Shown piece after piece: positions 27,048 through 36,064 of a stretch of DNA of 64,000 bases. The translations under genes were made by a program, and so were the position numbers. How positions within the stretch are numbered: position 1 is the stretch's first letter; every line of letters starts with the position of its first letter. Source of the stretch: Helicobacter_D sp964464895 (GTDB taxonomy: Bacteria; Campylobacterota; Campylobacteria; Campylobacterales; Helicobacteraceae). The notes under the pieces were generated by a model. It saw only the letters and a list, made by a program, of their open reading frames with translations. It had not been told where the DNA came from and searched no databases. The stretch covers positions 1 to 64,000 of the forward strand of contig CAYXGY010000008.1 in NCBI GenBank assembly GCA_964464895.1, written 5' to 3'.

Positions 27048-27858
27048 TCATTTCCTTTTGTTCTTTTGCTTGAGATTTTGTGCGATGTGCTGCAATACAT
27101 TGTCCAAAATACACCCTTTCTTTTTCTTTTAAGTCGTATTGCCAATGCTTGCTAAAAAGCACAATCGTAGAGCCCATTACAAAACTTCCTATTTCATCGC
27201 CTTTTTTAAGCGACACAGGAGGTTCAAAATCCACACTTTGAGAAGTTTTAAAATCGGCAACTTCTGGGGCAAAATTGATTTGAATCTTACCCACATTGAA
27301 TGCACCAATCGCAACGAGATAAAAAACCTCACCAAATTCATCTTCGCATTCCAAAACCACACGTTTATTTTGCGCAAAGACATTATCGTGTTTTAAAAGT
27401 GCTTTTTCACACACGCTATATAATCTCCCATTGATAAATTCCAAATGTTTGACTTTGAGATTCAATGGGGAATGAAATCTATGATAATCACTCGGAGAGA
27501 GATAAAAATTAACAAAAAAATAATCCTCTGTTAATTTTGTCTTGATAAAATCACTCATGCGATAACTTTTGCCCTTGATTTGCATTGCATAATCCTCTTG
27601 ACATTGACCAAACTCCATTACCACAGAATCGCAAGGGGCAATCAAATGAAAGGTGGTTTTATCAAATTTACGCATTTTAACAAGAGACCTTGTAAAGAGC
27701 GCATTTAAGGTAGGATAATTTGCCAAAGTATCAAATTCTTCTAGCTTTACATCAAAGATTCTTACATACATTCCATTAATCCATTGCTGAATTTTCGAGG
27801 GAAATCTATAATGAGCAAACTTTTCAAAACACAAAGAAAGTCTATTGGTATAATGCAC
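27031..27858 (-). CDS. psd: Phosphatidylserine decarboxylase proenzyme
   Basis: Psd makes phosphatidylethanolamine in the inner membrane and self-cleaves to generate a pyruvoyl cofactor. The cleavage motif appears as MGST (usually LGST) in SFVMGSTIVLF near residue 236. The catalytic His/Asp region DYHRFHSPL is present. I chose the GTG at 27858 because AAGGAG lies 5 bases before it. A TTG 18 bases earlier would overlap bpt and lacks this site. The resulting 275-residue length is normal. Confidence 0.9.
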   Translation of the reverse strand: MHYTNRLSLCFEKFAHYRFPSKIQQWINGMYVRIFDVKLEEFDTLANYPTLNALFTRSLVKMRKFDKTTFHLIAPCDSVVMEFGQCQEDYAMQIKGKSYRMSDFIKTKLTEDYFFVNFYLSPSDYHRFHSPLNLKVKHLEFINGRLYSVCEKALLKHDNVFAQNKRVVLECEDEFGEVFYLVAIGAFNVGKIQINFAPEVADFKTSQSVDFEPPVSLKKGDEIGSFVMGSTIVLFSKHWQYDLKEKERVYFGQCIAAHRTKSQAKEQKEMNETTY

Positions 27859-27860
27859 AA

Positions 27861-28574
27861 TTACTCCTTCACCCAAAGGGGATTTTCGTTTAAGTCTGGA
27901 CGATTACAAAGAATCTCAAAAGGCTTGAAACGTTCCTTATAACCCATTGAAATATGATTTTGTATCCAATAACCCGGATAAAGATATTTGATATTATACC
28001 TTTTTGCAACTTCTATCTGTTTAAGAATAGAATAAGTGCCAATAGAAAAATGCTGATAATCGTGGTCATAATAACAATACACTGCCGAAATTGCAACAGG
28101 CAAAATATCCACATACGCAACACCAACCAACTGATTCCCTAGATAATAATCAAACTCATAACCAAACTCTAAAAATCCCTGCACAAAGGTGTCATAATAA
28201 ATATCCAAGGTAATTCCTTGATATTCCCAGCCTTTCTTTTCTTTCATTTTCCGATGATATTTATCATAAAGATTCAAATGTTCCTCACTCACCCTTGGAC
28301 GTGTAACTTGCAAAGAGAGAGGGGACTTCAGGGTGCGTTTATGGGATTTAGAAAACACAAAATCTGCGCAATCTTGACGAATAGAAATACAAGCATCGCA
28401 AGTTTGACAAGTTGGCACAAAAAAATAATTTCCAAATCGCCTCCAACCGCGCTCTAACAAAGCACAATAAAGATAAGCAGTGCAATCTTTGATATAAAAA
28501 TAACGAAAAGATGCTTGAAAATTGGGTAAATAACTGCAAGTTCTAGGGGCTTGCACTAATTCATAAACTTCCAT
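27861..28574 (-). CDS. bpt: Leucyl (aspartyl/glutamyl) tRNA-protein transferase Bpt
   Basis: A 237-residue aminoacyl-tRNA-protein transferase of the ATE/Bpt family. It adds an N-terminal residue to proteins with acidic N-termini, marking them for the ClpS/ClpAP N-degron pathway. The CxxC segment is CQTCDACISIR near 55-65, and the motifs RRFGNYFFVP and YWIQNHISMGYKERFKP are family signatures. It sits 3 bases after the upstream transglycosylase gene and is followed by psd. Confidence 0.88.
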   Translation of the reverse strand: MEVYELVQAPRTCSYLPNFQASFRYFYIKDCTAYLYCALLERGWRRFGNYFFVPTCQTCDACISIRQDCADFVFSKSHKRTLKSPLSLQVTRPRVSEEHLNLYDKYHRKMKEKKGWEYQGITLDIYYDTFVQGFLEFGYEFDYYLGNQLVGVAYVDILPVAISAVYCYYDHDYQHFSIGTYSILKQIEVAKRYNIKYLYPGYWIQNHISMGYKERFKPFEILCNRPDLNENPLWVKE

Positions 28575-28577
28575 TGG

Positions 28578-29843
28578 CTATTTGAGGCTTAAATGAGCAT
28601 TTAAATTGATTTGGGATTCTGCTTGGGCTTGACTTTGTGTTTGAAATTCTTTTTTCGCATTGGTTACTTTATGTAAATAATTGCGTGCTTCCTCGTATTT
28701 TAAAGAAGTGCGAAGCTTACGATACACTTCGGCAGAAGTCATAGAATTAATCACTTGCACGGCTTTTGTTCGGTCTTTATCAAACACGTTTAGCACATTA
28801 CCGCTTCCTGTGTTATAGGCAGCAATCACACAATATTCGTGCGATAAAGAATTATTTACTCCTTTGATATAACGTGTAAAGAGAATATTGAGATAAGTAG
28901 AACCATATTGGATGTTTGTTTTAGGCACAAACAGCATTTCTTTAGTTGGAATTCCGTCTTGATTATTCAAAGTCTTATAGACATCTCTTCCTGCACTTGC
29001 AGGCACAACTTGCATCAACCCATAGGCGGGAATATGGCTAACAGCATAAGGATTGAAGCTAGATTCCGTCTTAATGATTGCAAAAATCAATGCTTGCTCT
29101 AGCTGATAGGCTTTTGCAAACATCGCAACATATTCCCCATATTTATGCTCACTTTGAATCTCATAATCTTCTACCATATCAAACTGCACATAATAGACTT
29201 TCTTTTGTGTGCCATTCTCTGTAATTTCCGTAGTCTGCAATTTGTTTTTTATCAAATAATCCGCATACCGATTCGCGCGCCAAGGATAAAGCACGGCTTT
29301 GCCCTCATTGTCTTTTACCAAATCTGCCAAATAAGGCTTACCCGTAAAGGTAACTTCTTTATCAGAATATAAATCCACATCCTCTGGGTCCTCTGGCGTT
29401 AGTAATGTCGTAACAATTGCTTTTTTAAGTGATTCTTTGGGATTCTCCGTATCTAGTGTCGCAACCGAAATTGCACCCTTGCTAAAATCTACTTGCGCAC
29501 GTGAGAGATAAGAATCTGTATATTTGACATAAACTTCTTGTGAAGCAGTAGGAGTATTATTTGCTCCCCATTTCTTAGACGCATTTTGAGTTAAAGTTGT
29601 AACAACTTTTTTAAAATTTGCTTGTAAATTTTTAATCTCATTTTCAATTTGTTCTGGATTGAGCGCATAACTAATAGCTTTTTGCACAATTGTTTCTTTA
29701 GAAACATTTTGTGGAATTGCTTGCGGATTATAAATCAAATCTTTATAACCAAACAAACAACCGCTCATTAGGATTCCAACTCCTGTGGCGAGACTCAAAA
29801 ATTTCATTGTTCTAAAAGATTTCAAAAACGCAATACTCCTCAT
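28578..29843 (-). CDS. MltC-type lytic transglycosylase lipoprotein, copy A
   Basis: A 421-residue lipoprotein with a lipobox LMSGC near residues 25-29 and a C-terminal SLT domain. The catalytic Glu is in KTESSFNPYAV, followed by AYGLMQVVP and AAYNTGSGNVL. The N-terminal half (DUF3393-like) is typical of MltC. The ATG at 29843 is given; an AGGAG inside the first codons suggests that a TTG at 29825 could be the real start. It is a tandem paralogue of the downstream half of the next gene, with a 156-bp identical stretch. Confidence 0.85.
   Translation of the reverse strand: MRSIAFLKSFRTMKFLSLATGVGILMSGCLFGYKDLIYNPQAIPQNVSKETIVQKAISYALNPEQIENEIKNLQANFKKVVTTLTQNASKKWGANNTPTASQEVYVKYTDSYLSRAQVDFSKGAISVATLDTENPKESLKKAIVTTLLTPEDPEDVDLYSDKEVTFTGKPYLADLVKDNEGKAVLYPWRANRYADYLIKNKLQTTEITENGTQKKVYYVQFDMVEDYEIQSEHKYGEYVAMFAKAYQLEQALIFAIIKTESSFNPYAVSHIPAYGLMQVVPASAGRDVYKTLNNQDGIPTKEMLFVPKTNIQYGSTYLNILFTRYIKGVNNSLSHEYCVIAAYNTGSGNVLNVFDKDRTKAVQVINSMTSAEVYRKLRTSLKYEEARNYLHKVTNAKKEFQTQSQAQAESQINLNAHLSLK
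28794..28949 (-). repeat. 156-bp identical tract, copy A
   Basis: This stretch of the copy A transglycosylase gene is identical, base for base by eye, to 30115-30270 in copy B. Flanking sequence is clearly diverged, which points to gene conversion. Confidence 0.8.
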
Positions 29844-29955
29844 TTGATATTCTTTAAATTTAATAAAACTTCGCAGCCTTTCAAATTGCTTAGAAATACG
29901 AGCTATCCTGCTTTTCCTAAGACTTCATTATCATAATGAAGTCTTTTGAGATTCC

Positions 29956-31692
29956 TTATTTTTGGAAAGTTTTTTTCGCATTGGTTACTTTATGCAAATA
30001 ATTACGTGCTTCCTCGTATTTTAAGTTTGTTCGCAAATAGCGATACACTTCGGCAGAAGTCATAGAGTTAATCTTGCTAACTGCCTTTGTGCGATTCCTA
30101 TCAAAGATATTCAACACATTACCGCTTCCTGTGTTATAGGCAGCAATCACACAATATTCGTGCGATAAAGAATTATTTACTCCTTTGATATAACGTGTAA
30201 AGAGAATATTGAGATAAGTAGAACCATATTGGATGTTTGTTTTAGGCACAAACAGCATTTCTTTAGTTGGGATTCCGTCTTGATTATTTAAAGCCTTATA
30301 GACATCTCTTCCTGCACTTGTAGGCACGATTTGCATTAGCCCATAGGCGGGAACATAACTCACCGCATAAGGATTAAACGCCGATTCTGTTTGAATAATC
30401 GCAAAAACAAGTGCCTCTTCTAGCTTATAAGCCTTGGAATAAAAACTGACAAACCCACCATATTTATTCTGACTTTTCGCTTTATAATCCGTGCTCATTG
30501 CAAATTCTACATAATGCACTTGTTTCTTTATATTTTTTTCTTTGATTTCAGTTGTCTTTAATTTGTTTGCAATAAGATATTCCGCGAAACGATTCGCTTG
30601 CGTAGCATTTTTAATCGCTTTGCCCTCATTGTCTTTTACCAAATCTTGCAAATAAGGCTCTCCTTTTAGCTTCACTTCTTTGTCGGTAAATAAATCTACT
30701 TTTTCTGGGTCATCAGGTGTTAGCAATGTCGTAACAATTGCTTTTTTGAGTGATTCTTTGGGATTCTCTGTATCTAGTGTTTCCACAGAAATCAAACCTT
30801 TATTAAAATCCACTCGCGCACGTGAGAGATAAGAATCCGTATATTTGACATAAACTTCTTGTGAAGGAAGTTGTGTATTTTTTTGCCCCCATTCCTTACT
30901 TGCATTGAGATTCAAAAATGAAACGACTTTGTCAAAATTCGCTTTAAATTCTTCAATATCCTCCAATAATTGCTGTGGATTCTTTACATATTCTATTATC
31001 TGTTGCTTGAGCCCTTCTTTAGAAAAGATAAATTCATGATTTTCAATGATATTGGAGTAATTTGCCAAACAACCGCCAAGAAACAATGTAAAAAATATAG
31101 CAGAAATTGCATAGACAGTCTTTTTCATTTGTGCCAACATTCCTCTTTGCACTTCTTTTGCCTTTGTTTCTCCTACTAATGCTTTTGCCAAAGCAAAGCC
31201 AAAGCAAAGTGCAGTTGCAGGACCTCTTGAGGTGATGAGATTCTTATCTCTAACGACTGCTTGATGAGAAATATAATTTTTATTTGCGATATTTTCCTCT
31301 ATGCCTGGATAACAAGTGAAGTTTTGATTCGTTAGAATCTTATGCTTAAATAAAGCTAAAGGTGCAGCACAAATCGCCCCTATTATTCTATTTCTTTGAT
31401 TCAAGTTTGCCAAAAGCGCACCCACTTCTTTAGAAGCAATGAGATTTTGCGTCCCTTCCCAACCTCCGGGAAGCACTATGCTATCAAGACTACTTGCCAA
31501 AACTTCTGTTATCTTCACATTCACACTGACTTTTAATCCACTTTGGGATTCCACTACCAATGTCTTTTGTGATTGTGCATCTACTGCTGCAAGAATTACC
31601 TCACAACCTACCCGCCTTAACACATCAATCACAGAAATTGCTTCAATTTCCTCAAATCCTTTCCCAAGTGGTATCAAAACTTTTACGCTCAT
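29956..31692 (-). CDS. DJ-1/PfpI domain in frame with an MltC-type lipoprotein (copy B)
   Basis: One uninterrupted 578-codon frame that joins two usually separate proteins. Residues 1-188 form a complete DJ-1/ThiJ domain with the nucleophile Cys in GAICAAP near 108 and an acidic partner in GFEEIEAI. Residues 189-578 start with MKKTVYAISAIFF and a lipobox LGGC, and carry an MltC-like half and SLT domain (catalytic Glu in QTESAFNPYAV). An ATG at 31128, 12 bases after AGAGGA, could start the lipoprotein separately. Either the DJ-1 stop codon was lost and internal initiation supplies the lipoprotein, or a true fusion is made; a sequencing indel is possible. Confidence 0.75.
   Translation of the reverse strand: MSVKVLIPLGKGFEEIEAISVIDVLRRVGCEVILAAVDAQSQKTLVVESQSGLKVSVNVKITEVLASSLDSIVLPGGWEGTQNLIASKEVGALLANLNQRNRIIGAICAAPLALFKHKILTNQNFTCYPGIEENIANKNYISHQAVVRDKNLITSRGPATALCFGFALAKALVGETKAKEVQRGMLAQMKKTVYAISAIFFTLFLGGCLANYSNIIENHEFIFSKEGLKQQIIEYVKNPQQLLEDIEEFKANFDKVVSFLNLNASKEWGQKNTQLPSQEVYVKYTDSYLSRARVDFNKGLISVETLDTENPKESLKKAIVTTLLTPDDPEKVDLFTDKEVKLKGEPYLQDLVKDNEGKAIKNATQANRFAEYLIANKLKTTEIKEKNIKKQVHYVEFAMSTDYKAKSQNKYGGFVSFYSKAYKLEEALVFAIIQTESAFNPYAVSYVPAYGLMQIVPTSAGRDVYKALNNQDGIPTKEMLFVPKTNIQYGSTYLNILFTRYIKGVNNSLSHEYCVIAAYNTGSGNVLNIFDRNRTKAVSKINSMTSAEVYRYLRTNLKYEEARNYLHKVTNAKKTFQK
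30115..30270 (-). repeat. 156-bp identical tract, copy B
   Basis: Partner of 28794-28949, at an offset of 1321 bases, within the SLT domain of the copy B transglycosylase. Confidence 0.8.
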
Positions 31693-31702
31693 TGTTTCCT
31701 CC

Positions 31703-32266
31703 CTATTTGACTTTATCTAAATACTCGCCTGTTTCCGTATTGACACGAATCACATCACCCTCTAGCACGTGATAGGGCACTTGCACGACTGCACCTGTCT
31801 CTAGTGTCGCGGGTTTTTTGCCTGCGCTTGTTGTATCGCCTTTGAAATTCGGAGGTGTCTCTGTGATTTTTAGCTCCACAGTCTGTGGCACATTCACGGT
31901 GATTGCTTTGCCATTGTGAAACAAAATACTCACCGCCATTCCGTCAATCATCCATTTTGAAACTTCTCCTACTTGCTCTGCATTCAACCCAATTTGCTCA
32001 TAGTTTTCATTGTCCATAAATTGAAAATAATCACCATCGTGATATAAAAACTGCATAGAACGTTCTTGCAAGTTTGGCTCTTCGCACTTATCCCCCGCGT
32101 GGAATGTTTTTTCTAATACTCTACCATCTAAAAAAGATTTCATCTTTACACGCACAAACGCCGCACCTTTACCCGGTTTTACGTGTTGGTACTCTGTAAT
32201 CCTATAAGGGATTCCCTCTAACTCAACTTTCAAACCTTTCTTTAAATCACCCATTGAATAAGCCAT
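31703..32266 (-). CDS. efp: Elongation factor P
   Basis: EF-P relieves ribosome stalling at polyproline stretches. The 187-residue protein has the usual three beta-barrel domains. The modifiable lysine lies in the loop KPGKGAAF (Lys-33 here). It lies 13 bases after fba and 10 bases before the DJ-1 gene; fba and efp adjacency is shared with H. pylori as I recall. Confidence 0.95.
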   Translation of the reverse strand: MAYSMGDLKKGLKVELEGIPYRITEYQHVKPGKGAAFVRVKMKSFLDGRVLEKTFHAGDKCEEPNLQERSMQFLYHDGDYFQFMDNENYEQIGLNAEQVGEVSKWMIDGMAVSILFHNGKAITVNVPQTVELKITETPPNFKGDTTSAGKKPATLETGAVVQVPYHVLEGDVIRVNTETGEYLDKVK

Positions 32267-32279
32267 TCCATTCCTTTAT

Positions 32280-33203
32280 CTAAATTTTATTAGAACTTCC
32301 TAAGATGTCCATACGTTCCGCAATCACTTTAACCATAAATTCTTTTGCGGGAGAGAAAAATTTCCTTAAATCAAATTGCGCTTTATCCTCGTTGGCTATG
32401 CGTCTTACCTCCGACATAAATGCGATTCTCAAATCTGTATCTGTGTTGATTTTATTAATCCCGCCTTTGACTGCTTCTTGCAAGAATGCAAAAGGTACGC
32501 CCTTGCTTCCTTTTAAATCTCCTCCGCTTGCCAAAAATGCTTCGCTCACATTTTGCGGAATCGCACTTGCACCGTGCAATACTAATGGAATCTTGGTTCG
32601 TTTTTTGACTTCAATCAAGCGATTAAAATCCAATTTGGGTTCGCCTTTGAATTTGAACGCCCCGTGACTTGTGCCAATCGCAGGAGCTAGAAAATCTACT
32701 TGCGATTCTTTTACAAACTCTTCTGCCTCGCTAGGATTGACTAAACACGCGTCCTTTTCATCTACTGAAATGTTGTCCTCAATCCCCATTAAACGTCCAA
32801 GCTCTGCCTCTACGCTCACACCTGCGATATGCGCAACTTCTACTACTATTTTGGTTTCTTTTAAATTCTCCTCAAAACAATGATGGCTTGCGTCAATCAT
32901 TACAGAAGTGAATCCCGCCCTGATTGCTTTTATGCAAGATTCAAAACTTGTCCCGTGGTCTAAATGCAATGCCACAGGAATGTGGGGATAACGCACAGAA
33001 AGAATCTTGACCATTCCTACTGCCATATCTATTCCCATATATTTAATCGCCCCCTCACTTGCTTGCACAATAATAGGAGAATTTTTAAGATTTGCTGCCT
33101 CAAAAATCGCGCTTAACATTTCATAATTGACAAAGTTAAAAGCACCGACTCCATAATTCTCTTTATTTGCCTTTTTTAAAATCACATTTCCACAAACCAA
33201 CAT
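32280..33203 (-). CDS. fba: Fructose-bisphosphate aldolase, class II
   Basis: A 307-residue zinc aldolase used mainly in gluconeogenesis in Helicobacter. The first zinc-binding histidine and catalytic Asp are in ALHLDHGTS near 77-85, and further zinc ligands in DASHH and in the later LVLHGASAIP. The length and glycine-rich loop fit the short class IIA/B Helicobacter type. It sits 10 bases after the PEB4-like gene and leads into efp. Confidence 0.94.
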   Translation of the reverse strand: MLVCGNVILKKANKENYGVGAFNFVNYEMLSAIFEAANLKNSPIIVQASEGAIKYMGIDMAVGMVKILSVRYPHIPVALHLDHGTSFESCIKAIRAGFTSVMIDASHHCFEENLKETKIVVEVAHIAGVSVEAELGRLMGIEDNISVDEKDACLVNPSEAEEFVKESQVDFLAPAIGTSHGAFKFKGEPKLDFNRLIEVKKRTKIPLVLHGASAIPQNVSEAFLASGGDLKGSKGVPFAFLQEAVKGGINKINTDTDLRIAFMSEVRRIANEDKAQFDLRKFFSPAKEFMVKVIAERMDILGSSNKI

Positions 33204-33213
33204 TTAAGATTCC

Positions 33214-34029
33214 TTATTTAAAAATCTCAACTTTTGCTTTTTTGCGGAGTTCCACTCCTTCTTTTTTCATCTCTTCTTGAAATTTTTTCATCTTTAGAGT
33301 CTGTTCAATCTGTCCTTTAATGTCATTCAAAGCTAATGTGCCTGATGCTTTTTTATCTTCAACAAAAATCACATGATAACCAAATTGTGTTTTCACAGGT
33401 GTTGTAGTATAAGTTCCTTTATTAAGCTTAAAGGCAGCATTAGAAAATTCCGGGACCATTTGATTTTTGGCAAAATATCCCAAATTACCACCATCTTTTG
33501 CAGAACCATTTTGCTTTTTTTCTTGGATAATTTCATTGAATCTTGTAGCCGCATTTTTACCTGCTTTTTTCAAGTCTGCAATGATAGCTTTTGCATCACT
33601 TTCGCTACCGACTAAAATATGGCTTGCCTTTACCATTTCAGGCTGCACAAACTTTGATTTGTTTTGATTGTAAAACTGACTAATTTCTGCATCTGTTACT
33701 TTGATTTTTTCCATTTGTTTGCGCATCCACACTTCAAGAGTCAATTCCTCTTCTACACTTGCGAGTGCTTCTTTAAACTCCTTAGAACTTTGGATTTTAT
33801 CCTTTTTGGCTTGCTCAATTAAAAGCTTGCGCTCAATTGCTTGATGAATAATCTGCCCCTTAGCGTCCTCTGGTAATTGCTCAAACGCTACGCCGGGCAA
33901 GGAACGCATTAGAGGTGCAATATCTTTTTCTGTAATGGCACTGCCATTTACTTTTGCATAATCTTTCGCAAAACTTGCACTTTGTAACAATGCAAATGCA
34001 ACCATAGAACCAATAAGAATCTTTTTCAT
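33214..34029 (-). CDS. peb4: Periplasmic peptidyl-prolyl cis-trans isomerase, PEB4/SurA-like
   Basis: A 271-residue secreted chaperone with signal peptide MKKILIGSMVAFALLQSASFA. A SurA-like N-terminal helical domain is followed by one parvulin domain (about 130-225) with the ASHILV, GGNLGYF and TQFGYHVIFV signatures. The Campylobacter homologue PEB4 (Cbf2) assists outer membrane protein folding and adhesion. It leads the fba-efp operon; AAGG lies upstream of the ATG. Confidence 0.9.
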   Translation of the reverse strand: MKKILIGSMVAFALLQSASFAKDYAKVNGSAITEKDIAPLMRSLPGVAFEQLPEDAKGQIIHQAIERKLLIEQAKKDKIQSSKEFKEALASVEEELTLEVWMRKQMEKIKVTDAEISQFYNQNKSKFVQPEMVKASHILVGSESDAKAIIADLKKAGKNAATRFNEIIQEKKQNGSAKDGGNLGYFAKNQMVPEFSNAAFKLNKGTYTTTPVKTQFGYHVIFVEDKKASGTLALNDIKGQIEQTLKMKKFQEEMKKEGVELRKKAKVEIFK

Positions 34030-34163
34030 GATTTAACCTTAATTTTAAAATTTTTGGAATTTTACCTTATTAACAATGTGATATTAATTAAAAAAATTAA
34101 AAGTTGAACCAAAACCAAGATTCATTCAAGAGAAGTGAAAGATGAGAGAATATTAAAGAAACC

Positions 34164-34186
34164 CCCAAATGCTTGAAGCATTTGGG
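34164..34186 (-). terminator. Intrinsic terminator after nrfA
   Basis: A perfect 10-bp stem, CCCAAATGCT with AGCATTTGGG around a 3-base loop, lies 8 bases after the nrfA stop on the minus strand. It is followed by GGTTTCTTT. This is a good rho-independent terminator ending the nrfHA transcript. Confidence 0.75.
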
Positions 34187-34193
34187 AATTATA

Positions 34194-36047
34194 TTAGTAG
34201 GCAGAAGTTTTAGAATCAATTGCCTTGTAATTGTAAGGTTTGTTGTTTTTATCCAAATCCATCAATTCTTTTGGAGCTGGTCCATTGATTTCTTTGTGTT
34301 GATAATAACGTTCGCCTGCCTTATGTCCATTTAAATCCACTTTATAAACAATTTCACCGGGATTGTATTTCTGAATTTCCTCAAATCCTAGATTAGAAGT
34401 TTGGAAATCTTTGATTCCATTGGCATTTGCAATCTCTACAAGTTTAGTTTGTCCCATTCTTGCCATTTCCACTGCTTGCAATAGCATTCTGCTTGCTTCT
34501 CTTGGATTATGGAATCCTGTGGAGTTTTCAGCACCAACAAAGTCTCCTCTCATTTGCCCTTTACGATGAAGCTCTAATGGCTCTTTTAACGTAGCAGAAA
34601 TCTTTTTATCATCTGCTTTGCCATCGGTTTGGTAAGCTGGTAATGCACCGAGTTTCTCACGCATAGTTTTAATGTCTTCAATCAAGCTAACGGTTGCATA
34701 TTCTGCACTTCTCAAATCAAATGCGATAGATTTTTGAATATCAAAAATTTGTGCTTTAAGATATTCCTCGCTTTGTGTATGGCAAGTTTTGCAAGCCGCA
34801 TTAATATCTTGTAATGGAGAAGTGATATTATGTTCTGTCATTTTTTTCGCCCCTTTGCGTTTATAAGGCATATGACAATCTGCACAACTCACACCATTAG
34901 CCGCATGCACACCACCACTGAAAAGCTCTGTTTCTGGGTGTTGGATTTTCAACATTGGAGCTTTAGTGATTTTGTGTTGCCAATCTTGTGGGAACACATC
35001 ACGTACTTTTTCATAATGGTCATCAAACATTTCAATTCTAAAAGGTTCATTTTTCTTCCAAGCACTCCATGGGAATACCAATTCAAGTCCTGCAACTTCA
35101 ATTTCTGTTGGTTTGTTGCCATTTCTCCAAGAATCAAATTCATCATAAGTTTTTTGTGTGCCATTAAACCATTTTTGTGTAGAATCGTTTGCGATAGATT
35201 CTCCCATAACTTTGACTTTTGTGCCTGTTGGCTTGAAGTAATACTCTACATGGCATTGAGAACAAACCAATGTGCGCATTTCATCACGACTTGCTTTGAT
35301 TCCTGTTACAGGGTCTTTTTGATAACCACGACTTGCAAGCGCATTAATGGCTGCTTGACGTGTAAGACGTAACTGCATATCGTTTGGATTATGGCAGTCT
35401 GCACAAGTTACACCCATTCTTTTACCGCCGTGTGGTCCGCTATGCTCGGGTGAGTTTTCAACGATTCCATTAACAGCAGGGACATTTTTAATCATTGTCC
35501 AATATTTTGTAGAGTTAAAAGAAATCCATTTTTCTTCTGGAGTATTTCCGATTCCGACATTTTTAAGCAACCAAGGACTCCAACCACTATGGCAGTTCAT
35601 ACAAGCAGTAGGCTGTCCGCCAAATGCACCAAATCCGTGTGCATTCAAGAAGTCTTTATTGTTTCTTGCGGTATCCATTTGATCGACTTGAATCCAAAAG
35701 TGTCCTCTCTCTTCGTTTGCATCAATGCTAAAAGGATAGCCCGCCCAAAGAATCGTAAGTTGTGGATAACGAATCAATTTAGAATAAGCTAAATTCCCTC
35801 CAAATTCTGTTGCAATTGGAGCTTGTTTTTCCACCGTTAGATACATATCCAAATAATCTGGGAAGTTTTTACCCCAATGGTCAAAAGTTGGATTCTCATC
35901 ACTCATTTCTACAAAGCCCTTAGAGCTTATCCCACCTGTGCCTTCTGCTTGTTTTTTGCTAATATCAGAATTTAGCCAAAACATTCCAGCAATCACAATT
36001 AAAACAATCACCACCAAAATTGGCATTAAAGGCGATTTTTTTTGCAT
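34194..36047 (-). CDS. nrfA: Cytochrome c nitrite reductase, catalytic subunit
   Basis: NrfA reduces nitrite to ammonium in the periplasm, allowing nitrite respiration and detoxification of NO. The 617-residue protein has a signal anchor (about 8-26) and five haem-binding motifs at 149-153, 215-219, 262-266, 388-392 and 419-423. The first, which holds the active-site haem, is CMNCH rather than the CxxCK of E. coli and Wolinella NrfA; Campylobacter NrfA is known to use CxxCH there. The length also matches the longer Campylobacter form. It lies 17 bases after nrfH. This explains why no dedicated nrf haem lyase need be nearby. Confidence 0.94.
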   Translation of the reverse strand: MQKKSPLMPILVVIVLIVIAGMFWLNSDISKKQAEGTGGISSKGFVEMSDENPTFDHWGKNFPDYLDMYLTVEKQAPIATEFGGNLAYSKLIRYPQLTILWAGYPFSIDANEERGHFWIQVDQMDTARNNKDFLNAHGFGAFGGQPTACMNCHSGWSPWLLKNVGIGNTPEEKWISFNSTKYWTMIKNVPAVNGIVENSPEHSGPHGGKRMGVTCADCHNPNDMQLRLTRQAAINALASRGYQKDPVTGIKASRDEMRTLVCSQCHVEYYFKPTGTKVKVMGESIANDSTQKWFNGTQKTYDEFDSWRNGNKPTEIEVAGLELVFPWSAWKKNEPFRIEMFDDHYEKVRDVFPQDWQHKITKAPMLKIQHPETELFSGGVHAANGVSCADCHMPYKRKGAKKMTEHNITSPLQDINAACKTCHTQSEEYLKAQIFDIQKSIAFDLRSAEYATVSLIEDIKTMREKLGALPAYQTDGKADDKKISATLKEPLELHRKGQMRGDFVGAENSTGFHNPREASRMLLQAVEMARMGQTKLVEIANANGIKDFQTSNLGFEEIQKYNPGEIVYKVDLNGHKAGERYYQHKEINGPAPKELMDLDKNNKPYNYKAIDSKTSAY

Positions 36048-36064
36048 TTTAACCTCCTAAAAAT

